Assembly: GCA_963732695.1 (NCBI GenBank)
Contig: CAVTAP010000025.1
Location: 124,001-188,000, forward strand
DNA from: CADEDH01 sp963732695
GTDB lineage: Bacteria > Actinomycetota > Acidimicrobiia > Acidimicrobiales > SZUA-35
DNA: 64,000 bases
Reading direction: 5' to 3'
Under the pieces are notes generated by a model. The model ran no database searches and was not told the DNA's origin. It saw only the letters and a program-made list of their open reading frames with translations. The translations under genes and the position numbers were made by a program. Of the stretch, positions 51,529-58,595 are shown one piece after another. The stretch's first letter is position 1. Each line of letters starts with the position of its first letter.

Positions 51529-52644
51529 ATGGCCAGGGTGGAGCGGACGTTCGTGGGGTTGCCCTCACCGGTGGTGGGCCGGGCCGGGGCCGGCGGCCAC
51601 CCCTGCCAGGGGATCTGGCACGCCCCGGCCGGCGCCGCCCCCCGGGTGGGGTTCATCGCCACCCACTACAACGTCGACTTCTCCGAGCACTACCTCGGCT
51701 CGTACCTGGCCGAGCGGGGCTACGGGTTCCTGGGCTGGAACACCCGGTTCCGGGGCGACGAGCGCACCTTCCTGCTCGACCACGCCGTGGCCGAGATCGG
51801 GGTGGGGGTGCAGTGGATGAAGGAGGAGGCCGGCGTCGACACCGTCGTACTGGTGGGCAACTCGGGCGGGGGCTCGCTCATGGGGGCCTACCACTCCCAG
51901 GCGGTGGAACCGAACATCAGGCCCACGGCCGGCCTGCCGGCGCTGCCCGCCGTCGAGGGTCTGATCCCGGGCGACCTCTACGTGTTCGTCTCGGCCCATC
52001 CGGGCCGGCCCGAGATCTTCACCAACTGGATGGACGCCGCCGTGGTCGACGAGAACGACCCGGTGGCCACCGATCCGTCACTCGACGTGTTCAACCCCGA
52101 CAACGGCCCGCCGTTCAGTCCCGACTTCGTGGCCCGGGTGCGGGCGGCCCAGCGGGCCCGCAACGAGAGGATCACGGCCTGGGTGGTCGACGAGTTGGAG
52201 CGGTGCGGGGCCGCCGGCTACCGGGACCGGCTGTTCGTGACGAGCCGGGTGTGGGCCGACCCCCGCTTCGTCGACCCCGAGCTCGACCCCAACAACCGGC
52301 CCCCCAACTCCTGCTACCTGGGCGACCCGGCCCGGGCCAACCGCAACATCTACGGCGTGGGCCTGGTGTCGTCGCTGAGGACGTGGCTGTCGATGTGGAG
52401 CCTGGAGCACTCCCAGTGCCAGGCCGCCCCCCACCTGGCCCGCCTCCACGTGCCCACCCTGCTGATCGACGCCGACGCCGACTCCGGCGTGTTCCCCTCC
52501 GACGCCGAGGCCATCCTGGGAGCGGTGGCGGCCACCGACAAGACCAGGGTCACGATCGCCGGCGACCACTACTTCCGGGAGCCCGACGGCGCCCGTGACC
52601 GGGTGGCCGACGCCGTCGCCGACTGGGTGGCAGCCCGCACCTGA
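51529..52644 (+). CDS. Alpha/beta-hydrolase, substrate unknown
   Basis: This is a 371-residue hydrolase. The nucleophile elbow is VVLVGNSGGGSLMGAYH (S112), with VGFIATHYNVDFSEHYLGSY before it. The acid lies in TLLIDADADSGVFPSDAE, and the His in TIAGDHYFREPDG near the C-terminus. A long cap region (residues about 140-280) contains DLYVFVSAHPGRPEIFTNWM. There is no signal peptide, so it acts in the cytoplasm. GAGGAGG lies before ATG 51529 and TAGGCT further up could be the -10. The final codons and stop are repeated twice more in tandem. Confidence 0.83.
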   Translation: MARVERTFVGLPSPVVGRAGAGGHPCQGIWHAPAGAAPRVGFIATHYNVDFSEHYLGSYLAERGYGFLGWNTRFRGDERTFLLDHAVAEIGVGVQWMKEEAGVDTVVLVGNSGGGSLMGAYHSQAVEPNIRPTAGLPALPAVEGLIPGDLYVFVSAHPGRPEIFTNWMDAAVVDENDPVATDPSLDVFNPDNGPPFSPDFVARVRAAQRARNERITAWVVDELERCGAAGYRDRLFVTSRVWADPRFVDPELDPNNRPPNSCYLGDPARANRNIYGVGLVSSLRTWLSMWSLEHSQCQAAPHLARLHVPTLLIDADADSGVFPSDAEAILGAVAATDKTRVTIAGDHYFREPDGARDRVADAVADWVAART

Positions 52645-52679
52645 TCGCGGCCCGCACCTGATCGCGGCCCGCACCTGAA
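52629..52679. repeat. Three 17-bp tandem copies spanning a stop codon
   Basis: The unit CGCGGCCCGCACCTGAT occurs at 52629-52645 (first copy, slightly different), 52646-52662 and 52663-52679. The first copy holds the Ala-Arg-Thr-stop end of the alpha/beta hydrolase gene, and the later two are non-coding copies of that end. A 17-base period changes frame in each copy. Confidence 0.85.
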
Positions 52680-52688
52680 TCTCCGGGT

Positions 52689-52714
52689 GGAGCGTCTCAC
52701 CGGTGAGACGCTCC
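52689..52714. terminator. Perfect palindrome between convergent genes
   Basis: GGAGCGTCTCACC is followed immediately by its exact reverse complement, a 26-base perfect palindrome. It lies between the alpha/beta hydrolase stop (52644) and the CMD gene stop (52742). It is best read as a bidirectional hairpin terminator without a U-tract. Confidence 0.7.
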
Positions 52715-52741
52715 ATGAGGAGATCTTGATCGGGGCGCCCG

Positions 52742-53392
52742 TCAGCGCTCGTCCTGCATGGAGATCGTGCCCATCACGTCGTGCCCGCCCTCGCCGGGGG
52801 CGGCGATCTCCACGATGCGCTCGTCGACGTCGTCGTACTCCAGGCGCAGGGTGCGGCACAGCGTGGCGTGGAGCTGATAGCTGGCCACGGCGTAGGCCAG
52901 CTCGATGATGGCCGGTTCTTCGAGCTGGGCGGCCAGGGCGGCGAAGGTGGCGTCCTGCACCCGGCCCCGGCCCAGCACCATCTCGTCGGTGAAGGCCAGC
53001 ACCGCCCGCTCGTCGGCCGACCACAGCCCCGGATCGGCCGCCGACCAGGCCGGTAGGGCGGCCAGCTGCTCCTCGTGCACCCCCACCCGCCGGGCCGCCT
53101 TGCAGTGCTGGGAGAACACGAACTGGCTGCCGGCGGCGAACCCGGCCCGGGTGAGGGCCAGCTCCCGCAGCTTGGGCGACAGGACCCGCTTCGGGTCGTT
53201 GAACAGGGCGAACCCGGCCACCATGTGGTCCAACAGCTCAGGGGTCTGGGCGAACACCGTCCACCAGTTGCCCGGGGTGCCGGTGGCGGTGCCGGGCTCG
53301 GCCACCGGGTCCCGGTCGCCGAACAGGCGCTCGTAGATGGGGACAACCGAGTCGGGCGCTTCGCTCTTGGGGATCTGTCGTGTCCGGGTCAT
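52742..53392 (-). CDS. Carboxymuconolactone decarboxylase / AhpD-like protein
   Basis: This 216-residue all-helical protein is of the CMD family: NWWTVFAQTPELLDHMVAGF, LSPKLRELALTRAGFAAGSQ, FVFSQHCKAARRVGVHEEQL, ADERAVLAFTDEMVLGRGRV. The usual AhpD CxxC is reduced to a single Cys next to His (HCKAA), so a thiol-peroxidase role is doubtful and a decarboxylase-like or binding role is possible. TACAGT (53400-53405) is 7 bases before ATG 53392, giving a leaderless start. The TACTGTA sequence at 53399-53405 is symmetric and could also serve the divergent VOC gene. Confidence 0.86.
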   Translation of the reverse strand: MTRTRQIPKSEAPDSVVPIYERLFGDRDPVAEPGTATGTPGNWWTVFAQTPELLDHMVAGFALFNDPKRVLSPKLRELALTRAGFAAGSQFVFSQHCKAARRVGVHEEQLAALPAWSAADPGLWSADERAVLAFTDEMVLGRGRVQDATFAALAAQLEEPAIIELAYAVASYQLHATLCRTLRLEYDDVDERIVEIAAPGEGGHDVMGTISMQDER

Positions 53393-53443
53393 GGCGCATA
53401 CTGTAAGACGTACGGAAGCAACGAGCAGAAGGGGGCCCTTTCC

Positions 53444-54008
53444 ATGCCCACCAACACCGAGTTCGAGTTCCGGGGCTACAACCATCTGGCCCTGGTGTGC
53501 AAAGACATGGCCAAGACGGTCGACTTCTACACCAACGTCCTCGGCATGCCGCTGACCAAGACGCTGGAGATCCCGGGGGGTGCCCAGCACTTCTTCTTCG
53601 ACTGCGGCAACGGCGACTCGCTGGCCTTCTTCTGGTTCCCCGGCGCCCCCGAGGCCGCCCCCGGCATCGCCGGGGCCAAGGACCTGCCGGGCCAGGGCTC
53701 GATCATCTCGGCCCACGGCTCGATGAACCACGTGGCCTTCGACGTGCCGGCCGACAAGTTCGACGCCTACGTGAAGAAGCTGCAGGACAAGGGGGTGGAG
53801 ACCAGCCCTGTGCGTCAACCACGACGACAGCGAGACCACCGTCTCCCGGGAGCTGCACCCGGGCGTGTTCGTGCGCTCCGTCTACTTCCGTGACCCCGAC
53901 GGCATCCTGCTCGAGTTCGCCACCTGGACCAGGACCTTCGGCCCGGAGGACGCCCTGCACGCGCCGGCCAACGCCGACGGCGAGCGCGTTTCGCTGTCGG
54001 TGGACTGA
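53444..54008 (+). CDS. VOC dioxygenase/glyoxalase-like protein, one frame change
   Basis: This protein of about 188 residues has two halves. The first half, from ATG 53444 (ribosome site AAGGGGG), reads FRGYNHLALVCKDMAKTVDF, LPGQGSIISAHGSMNHVAFD and VKKLQDKGVETSP. Around 53800-53812 the family sequence shifts to another frame and continues CVNHDDSETTVSRELHPGVF, VRSVYFRDPDGILLEFATWT, to TGA 54006-54008. His, His and Glu metal positions (NHLAL, NHVAF, LLEFA) are all present once joined, so the natural gene is probably intact and the shift is a consensus indel. The next gene starts 4 bases later. Confidence 0.8.
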
Positions 54009-54012
54009 ACCG

Positions 54013-54390
54013 GTGCTGGTCACCCGCATCTACACCGGCGCCGACGAGCGCTCGCACTTCGAGGAGCTCGATCTCCCGCTCAACGTGACCGACCTGGGAG
54101 CCATGTCGGCTCCCATCCCCACCGTGTCGGTGTTCATCCGGTCCACGGCCGAGGCCGGACCTGAGGTCTACGACTTTCACGTGGCGCCCCGCCGCCAGTT
54201 CGTGGTGCACGTGCAGGGGGCCACCGAGATCGAGGTGGCCGACGGCGAGCGCCGCAGCTTCGGCCCGGGCAGCGTGCTCCTGGCCGACGACCTGACCGGA
54301 CAGGGTCACGTGAGCCGCGAGGTGGAGGGGCCCCGGCTCCAGATCTTCTGCGTGCTGGCCGACTCCGTCGACCTCGACCGCTGGCGCTGA
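54013..54390 (+). CDS. Small cupin-like protein
   Basis: This 125-residue beta-barrel protein reads TRIYTGADERSHFEELDLPL, YDFHVAPRRQFVVHVQGATE and FGPGSVLLADDLTGQGHVSR, a cupin-like strand order. His in FHVAP and His in GHVSR are possible metal ligands. It lies directly behind the VOC gene with GTG 54013, so the two are probably co-expressed. The reaction is unknown. A hairpin follows at 54423. Confidence 0.75.
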   Translation: MLVTRIYTGADERSHFEELDLPLNVTDLGAMSAPIPTVSVFIRSTAEAGPEVYDFHVAPRRQFVVHVQGATEIEVADGERRSFGPGSVLLADDLTGQGHVSREVEGPRLQIFCVLADSVDLDRWR

Positions 54391-54422
54391 CCCGCCGCTC
54401 GGCCCCGAACCACCCCGAAATT

Positions 54423-54459
54423 AGGAGCCTGAGTGGCGCTGAGCGCCACTCAGGCTCCT
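54423..54459. terminator. Bidirectional hairpin, copy of the one at 301-341
   Basis: AGGAGCCTGAGTGGCGCT (54423-54440) is followed after one base by its exact reverse complement, an 18-bp stem. It sits between the stops of the cupin-like gene (54390) and the dienelactone hydrolase gene (54483). Over 37 bases it differs from 303-339 at only four positions, which are arranged so that pairing is mostly kept. Confidence 0.85.
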
Positions 54460-54482
54460 CAGAACGGGCGGGAAGGGCGCAC

Positions 54483-55232
54483 TTACAGCTTCTCGTTCAG
54501 GTAGGCGAGGACGTCGGCCCACAGCTCGTGGGCCCGCTCCTCGTTGTAGGAGTCGCGGTAGTCGGCCAGGAAGGCGTGGCCGGCCCCCTCGTACAGCTTG
54601 AACTGCACGTCCTTGCCCGCTTCCACCAGCTTGTCCCGCAGCGAGGTCAGCTCCTCGGGCGACGGGTTCTGGTCGTCGGCCCCGCCCACCAGGAAGATGG
54701 GGCAGCTCAGGTTGCCGGCCAGCTGGGCCGGGGGCGTGGGCCGGGCCTCGGTGGTGTCGTCCTCGAACGTGGCCCGGTTGAGGAAGCCGCCCCAGCAGGG
54801 GATGGCGACGTCGAACTTGGTCGACGAGAAGGCGACGAGCGAGGTGGCCCGCCCGCCCATGCAGTAGCCGGTGATCGCCACCTTGCCGTTGACGTCGGGC
54901 AGCGAGCGGAGGTGGTCGGCCACCGCTTCCACGTCGGACACGATCTGGGCGTCGGGCAGGCCGAACATGGCCGGCAGCACGACCTTGAAGTCGTGCCCGG
55001 GGGCGCCGGTGCGGGCGTAGAGCTCGGGCGAGGCGGCCACGAAGCCGGCGTTGGCGAACCGGCGGCACAGGTCCTCGATGTGCTCCACCCGCCCGAACGC
55101 CTCCTCCAGCACGACGATGCCGGGGTGGGGGCCGGGGGCGGTGGGATGGGCGATGTAGACGTCGACCGGGCCCAGCTGCACCGTCTCGGTGCGGACCCGA
55201 CTCGGATCGGTGACTTCTCCTGCAAGTGCCAT
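54483..55232 (-). CDS. Dienelactone hydrolase family protein
   Basis: This 249-residue alpha/beta hydrolase uses a cysteine nucleophile: C124 in ITGYCMGGRATSLVAF. The conserved Glu lies in VVLEEAFGRVEHIEDLCRRF, the Asp region is LVGGADDQNPSPEE, and the His is in YEGAGHAFLADYRDSYNEE. In aromatic degradation this family opens dienelactone; many members act on other lactones. It is the third gene of the leftward PPOX-LLM-DLH row. TAGGTT, overlapping the upstream gene's TAG stop, lies 7 bases before ATG 55232 and may be an internal leaderless promoter. Confidence 0.92.
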   Translation of the reverse strand: MALAGEVTDPSRVRTETVQLGPVDVYIAHPTAPGPHPGIVVLEEAFGRVEHIEDLCRRFANAGFVAASPELYARTGAPGHDFKVVLPAMFGLPDAQIVSDVEAVADHLRSLPDVNGKVAITGYCMGGRATSLVAFSSTKFDVAIPCWGGFLNRATFEDDTTEARPTPPAQLAGNLSCPIFLVGGADDQNPSPEELTSLRDKLVEAGKDVQFKLYEGAGHAFLADYRDSYNEERAHELWADVLAYLNEKL

Positions 55233-55242
55233 GGAGGGCAAC

Positions 55243-56310
55243 CTAGTCGCGGCCCAACTCGGCCCGCACCGCCGGGAGCACCTCACGGGCCAGGATGTCG
55301 ATGCAGTCCATGGTGTGGGTGGGGTCGGAGCCGGGCCAGGCCAGGCGCATGGCCAGGTGGGTGATGCCCACCTGGCGGTGCTGGGCCAAGAGGCCGGCGG
55401 TGACCTCGTCGGGGTTGCCGATCACGAACCGGTTGGCGGCCAGCGCGGCGAAGGCGTCGTCGTCGCCCGTTCCGCCGGCCGCTCCGCCGGCACCCCGGGC
55501 GGCATCGCCGGCCGAGCCGGTGAGGCCCCACGAGGCGTAGGCGGCGTACTTGGTGAGCAGGTGGGGGGCGGCCCGACGCCGGGCCTCGGCCCCATCCACG
55601 TGACAGTGCACCTCCAGCATCCGGCCGGCCTCGGCCGCCGGGGCCAGCCCGGCCTCGGCCCGCCCGTCGGCGAATACGCCGAGCTGGCGAGTGATCTCGT
55701 CGTTGTCGGTGTTGGGGGCGGCCATGAAGGCGTCGCCGATCCGCCCGCCCCGGCGGATGGCCCGGTCGGTGGTGGCCCCGACCCAGATCGGGGGACCGCC
55801 CGGCTGCACCGGGGGCGGCAGCACCCGGGCCCCCTCGAACCGGTACCAGCCTCCGTCGTGGCTCACCGCTTCCCCCGACCACAGCTTGCGCAGGGCGCCG
55901 ATCCCGTCGAGCGTGCGGGCCAGGCGGTCTTCGAACGGCACGCCGAAGGCGGCGAACTCCTCGGGCCGGTACCCCTGGCCCACGGTGAGGATGAACCGGC
56001 CGCCGCAGGCGATGTCGATCAGGGCCACCTGCTCGGCCACGTCGACCGGCCGGTGCAGGGGCAACAGCACGAGGTTGGTGCCCAGCGCCATGTCGCCCGA
56101 GTGGGCGGCCAGATGCGACAGCAGGGCCAGCTGGGGGAAGAAGTGGAACCCGGGGGTGAGGTGGTGCTCCCCGGCCCAGATCGAGTCGAACCCGCCGGCC
56201 TCGGCTGCCTGCACCTGGGCCACCAGCTCGGCCAGGCGGGTGGGGGCGTGGTCGGTGTCGGGGTGCTGGGAGTTGAGGTAGATGCCGATCTTCAGCGGTG
56301 ACGCCGCCAT
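55243..56310 (-). CDS. LLM-class F420/flavin-dependent oxidoreductase
   Basis: This 355-residue luciferase-like monooxygenase-family protein reads LKIGIYLNSQHPDTDHAPTR, GGFDSIWAGEHHLTPGFHFF, GTNLVLLPLHRPVDVAEQVA and GGRFILTVGQGYRPEEFAAF. The EHH after the first strand and the bulge near GTNL are typical of the bacterial-luciferase/F420 group. A Gly/Ala-rich loop (GDAARGAGGAAGGTGDDD) near residue 270 is unusual. It may be FMN- or F420-dependent. It lies 16 bases behind the PPOX gene, itself a member of a flavin/F420-binding fold, so the pair could work together. Confidence 0.9.
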   Translation of the reverse strand: MAASPLKIGIYLNSQHPDTDHAPTRLAELVAQVQAAEAGGFDSIWAGEHHLTPGFHFFPQLALLSHLAAHSGDMALGTNLVLLPLHRPVDVAEQVALIDIACGGRFILTVGQGYRPEEFAAFGVPFEDRLARTLDGIGALRKLWSGEAVSHDGGWYRFEGARVLPPPVQPGGPPIWVGATTDRAIRRGGRIGDAFMAAPNTDNDEITRQLGVFADGRAEAGLAPAAEAGRMLEVHCHVDGAEARRRAAPHLLTKYAAYASWGLTGSAGDAARGAGGAAGGTGDDDAFAALAANRFVIGNPDEVTAGLLAQHRQVGITHLAMRLAWPGSDPTHTMDCIDILAREVLPAVRAELGRD

Positions 56311-56326
56311 GCCGTCGCCCCGCCCC

Positions 56327-56719
56327 TCAGCCCCGGACGGTGACGTGGTACGGGGTGGCGAGGATGATCACCCGGTCGGCGGCGTCGGGCGGGATCTGGG
56401 GGCCCCGGCCGTAGCGCTGGGACAGGGCGTCGTACTCGGCGGCGGTGGGATCGGGCACGATCTCGGCCACCTTGGCCCGCACCTCCAGGTAGCGGGTCAT
56501 GTTGTCGGGGTCGACGATCGAGATGGCCAGGTGGGGGTTCGCCTGGAGCTGGGCGTACTTGCGCCGGGTGTTGGTGTGGGTGAAGCGGAGGTGGGTGCCG
56601 TCCCACGACACCCACATCGGGTTGGACTGGGGCCGCCCGGCCGGGCTGACCGTGGCCAGGTGGCAGTACAAGGGGCGGTGCAGCAGATCGAGGTGGCTGT
56701 CGGGAATGAGGGAGCTCAT
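56327..56719 (-). CDS. PPOX-class split beta-barrel flavin/F420-binding protein
   Basis: This 130-residue protein has the pyridoxamine-5'-phosphate-oxidase-like barrel: LLHRPLYCHLATVSPAGRPQ, SNPMWVSWDGTHLRFTHTN, KYAQLQANPHLAISIVDPDN and YLEVRAKVAEIV. The string ATV.P.GRPQSNPMWV.WDG is typical of the actinobacterial F420-dependent or FMN-binding group. It is the first gene of the leftward row with the LLM and dienelactone hydrolase genes and faces the thiolase gene. It is possibly an F420-linked reductase or an F420H2 handling protein; the choice is not settled. Confidence 0.88.
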   Translation of the reverse strand: MSSLIPDSHLDLLHRPLYCHLATVSPAGRPQSNPMWVSWDGTHLRFTHTNTRRKYAQLQANPHLAISIVDPDNMTRYLEVRAKVAEIVPDPTAAEYDALSQRYGRGPQIPPDAADRVIILATPYHVTVRG

Positions 56720-56815
56720 AGGCCGGACAGTCTCACATGCCCCGCAGGCTGGCGCCACGGCCCTGGGCCCAGCAAGATGACGGTCGAGCCGCAGGGGACA
56801 GGGGAGTGAAGGCCA

Positions 56816-57988
56816 ATGAACATCTCGGGTACGGCCGCCATCGTGGGGATCGGCGAGACCGATTATGTGCGGGGTGCCGACCGCGGCGTCCCCGAGCTGG
56901 TGCTGGAGGCGGCGATGGCCGCCGTGCAGGACAGCGGCCTCGACGCCAGCGAGATCGACGGCATCCTCCCGCCGCCCGGCTTCATCTCCACCGAGGAGAT
57001 CGCGGCCAACCTCGGTATCCCCGACCTCCACTACTCGGTGACCGTCCACATGGGCGGGGCCAGCCCCACCGCCGCCCTCCAGTCGGCCGTGATGGCGATC
57101 AGCGCCGGCATCGCCACCAACGTGTTGGTGGTGCTGGGGTGGAACGGCTACTCGGCCCTCCGGCCCCGGCCCGACGTCCGCCCGCCCAAGCGGGGCATGG
57201 ACGCCGGCCCCTTCATCGACGTGAGCCGCAACTTCTACGCCCCCTACGGGGTGCGCTCGGCCGTGCAGTGGTATTCGATGTACATCAACCGCTACGTGCG
57301 CCGCTACGGGATCGAGCCCGAGTCGGCCGCCGCCGTGGCCCTGGCCTGCCGGGCCCACGCCCAGCTCAACGACAAGGCCCTGATGCGGGGACGGCCGCTC
57401 ACGCTCGAGGACTACATGGCCGCCCCCTACATCACCGAGCCCATGCGCAAGCTCGACTGCTGCCTCGAGACCGACTGCGCGGCGGCCGTGGTGCTCACGT
57501 CGGCCGAGCGGGCCCGCGACCTGCGCCACACCCCGGTGCTGTGGCTGGGCGGAGCCGAGGGCCACCCCTATCCGGCCGACGAGATCACCAACCGGCCCGA
57601 CATCTTGAAGCTCGGCCTCCACACCGCCGCCCCCCGGGCGTTCGCCATGGCCGGCGTGACCCCCACCGACCTCGACTTCCTCCAGATCTACGACTGCTTC
57701 ACCTACGTGGTGCTGATGGAGCTCGAGGCCCTGGGCATCTGCGAGGAGGGCGGGGCCGGCGAGTTCGTGAAGAACGGCACGATCGACCTGGGCGGCCGTT
57801 ACCCGCTGAACACCCACGGCGGCCTGCTGTCGCAGGGCCACTGTTGGGGCCTCAACCATGTGGTGGAGGCCACGCGCCAGCTCCGCCACGAGGCCGGGGC
57901 GGCCCAGGTGGAGGGGTGCGAGCTGGGCGTGGTCACCGGCTACGGCGACCTGGGCGACGGCAGCATCGCCGTCCTGGCCCGGGGCTGA
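56816..57988 (+). CDS. Thiolase-like (lipid-transfer / SCPx, Ltp2-type) protein
   Basis: This is a 390-residue thiolase-superfamily protein. The N-terminus is AAIVGIGETDYVRGADRGVP, followed by SGLDASEIDGILPPPGFIST, then VTVHMGGASPTAALQSAVMA in place of the usual catalytic Cys region. YPLNTHGGLLSQGHCWGLNH holds the late His/Cys region. Loss of the standard nucleophile Cys and pairing with DUF35 fit the Ltp2-like retro-aldolase or SCPx-type group that shortens branched acyl-CoA side chains. The Shine-Dalgarno GGGGAGTGAAGG precedes ATG 56816. The DUF35 gene follows after 29 bases. Confidence 0.9.
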   Translation: MNISGTAAIVGIGETDYVRGADRGVPELVLEAAMAAVQDSGLDASEIDGILPPPGFISTEEIAANLGIPDLHYSVTVHMGGASPTAALQSAVMAISAGIATNVLVVLGWNGYSALRPRPDVRPPKRGMDAGPFIDVSRNFYAPYGVRSAVQWYSMYINRYVRRYGIEPESAAAVALACRAHAQLNDKALMRGRPLTLEDYMAAPYITEPMRKLDCCLETDCAAAVVLTSAERARDLRHTPVLWLGGAEGHPYPADEITNRPDILKLGLHTAAPRAFAMAGVTPTDLDFLQIYDCFTYVVLMELEALGICEEGGAGEFVKNGTIDLGGRYPLNTHGGLLSQGHCWGLNHVVEATRQLRHEAGAAQVEGCELGVVTGYGDLGDGSIAVLARG

Positions 57989-58017
57989 AGCACAACGTCG
58001 GAACGCGGAGGACAGAC

Positions 58018-58452
58018 ATGAGCGAGCAGACCCAGCCGGCGCCGGTGGCCAAGAAGTACGTGCCCCGCCCCGAAGGCATCAACCTCGAGTTCCATCTGCC
58101 GGCGGTGGCCACCGGCATGCTCCACATCCAGCGGTGCTCGGCCTGCGGCACGTGGCGTCACCCGCCCCGGTGGTACTGCCCGTCGTGCCACTCGCCGGAG
58201 TACTCCTTCGAGCCGGTGTCGGGCCGGGGAACGCTGTACTCGCTGGCCATCAACCACTTCACCGTGGACCGGGCCTGGATCGAGGAGGTCCCCTTCGTGA
58301 CGGCGGTGGTGGAGCTGGAGGAGGGGCCCCGGGTGGTGGGCTCGCTGCGGGGAGTACCGGCCGACCAGGTCGACATCGGCCTCGCCGTCGTCGTCACCCC
58401 CGAACCAAGAGGCGACGAGTTCGCCTTCCTGTGGGTCGACCCGGTGCGCTAG
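58018..58452 (+). CDS. DUF35 / Zn-ribbon OB-fold acyl-CoA-binding protein
   Basis: This 144-residue partner protein carries the four-Cys zinc ribbon CSACGTWRHPPRWYCPSC and an OB-fold (GRGTLYSLAINHFTVDRAW, FVTAVVELEEGPRVVGSL). DUF35 proteins form complexes with thiolase-like enzymes, as in steroid side-chain aldolases. GGAGGACAGAC lies before ATG 58018. Its last codons (Val-Asp-Pro-Val-Arg) and TAG are part of a 31-base unit repeated in tandem after the gene. Confidence 0.92.
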   Translation: MSEQTQPAPVAKKYVPRPEGINLEFHLPAVATGMLHIQRCSACGTWRHPPRWYCPSCHSPEYSFEPVSGRGTLYSLAINHFTVDRAWIEEVPFVTAVVELEEGPRVVGSLRGVPADQVDIGLAVVVTPEPRGDEFAFLWVDPVR

Positions 58453-58519
58453 CACCGGTCGACACGTCGACCCGGTGCGCTAGCACCGGTCGACACGTCG
58501 ACCCGGTGCGCTAGCACCG
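58435..58519. repeat. Tandem 31-bp hairpin units spanning a stop codon
   Basis: The 31-base unit starting GTCGACCCGGTGCGCTAGCA occurs at 58435-58465, 58466-58496 and, cut short, 58497-58519. Each unit is self-complementary (CGGTGC-GCTA-GCACCG, flanked by GTCGAC), so two to three hairpins stand in a row. The first includes the final codons and TAG of the DUF35 gene. They can act as a tandem terminator before kdpD. Confidence 0.85.
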
Positions 58520-58595
58520 CTGAGAAGCGGTCGGGCGGCGTGAAGAACGTGACAAGGAGGGCCGACGCCCCCGGGCCCAAGGTAGCTTCGGCACC

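Noticed and set aside
58435..58519. Possible CRISPR-like repeat array
   Set aside because: Units are directly adjacent with no variable spacers, and the first contains a gene's stop codon; no cas genes are present.
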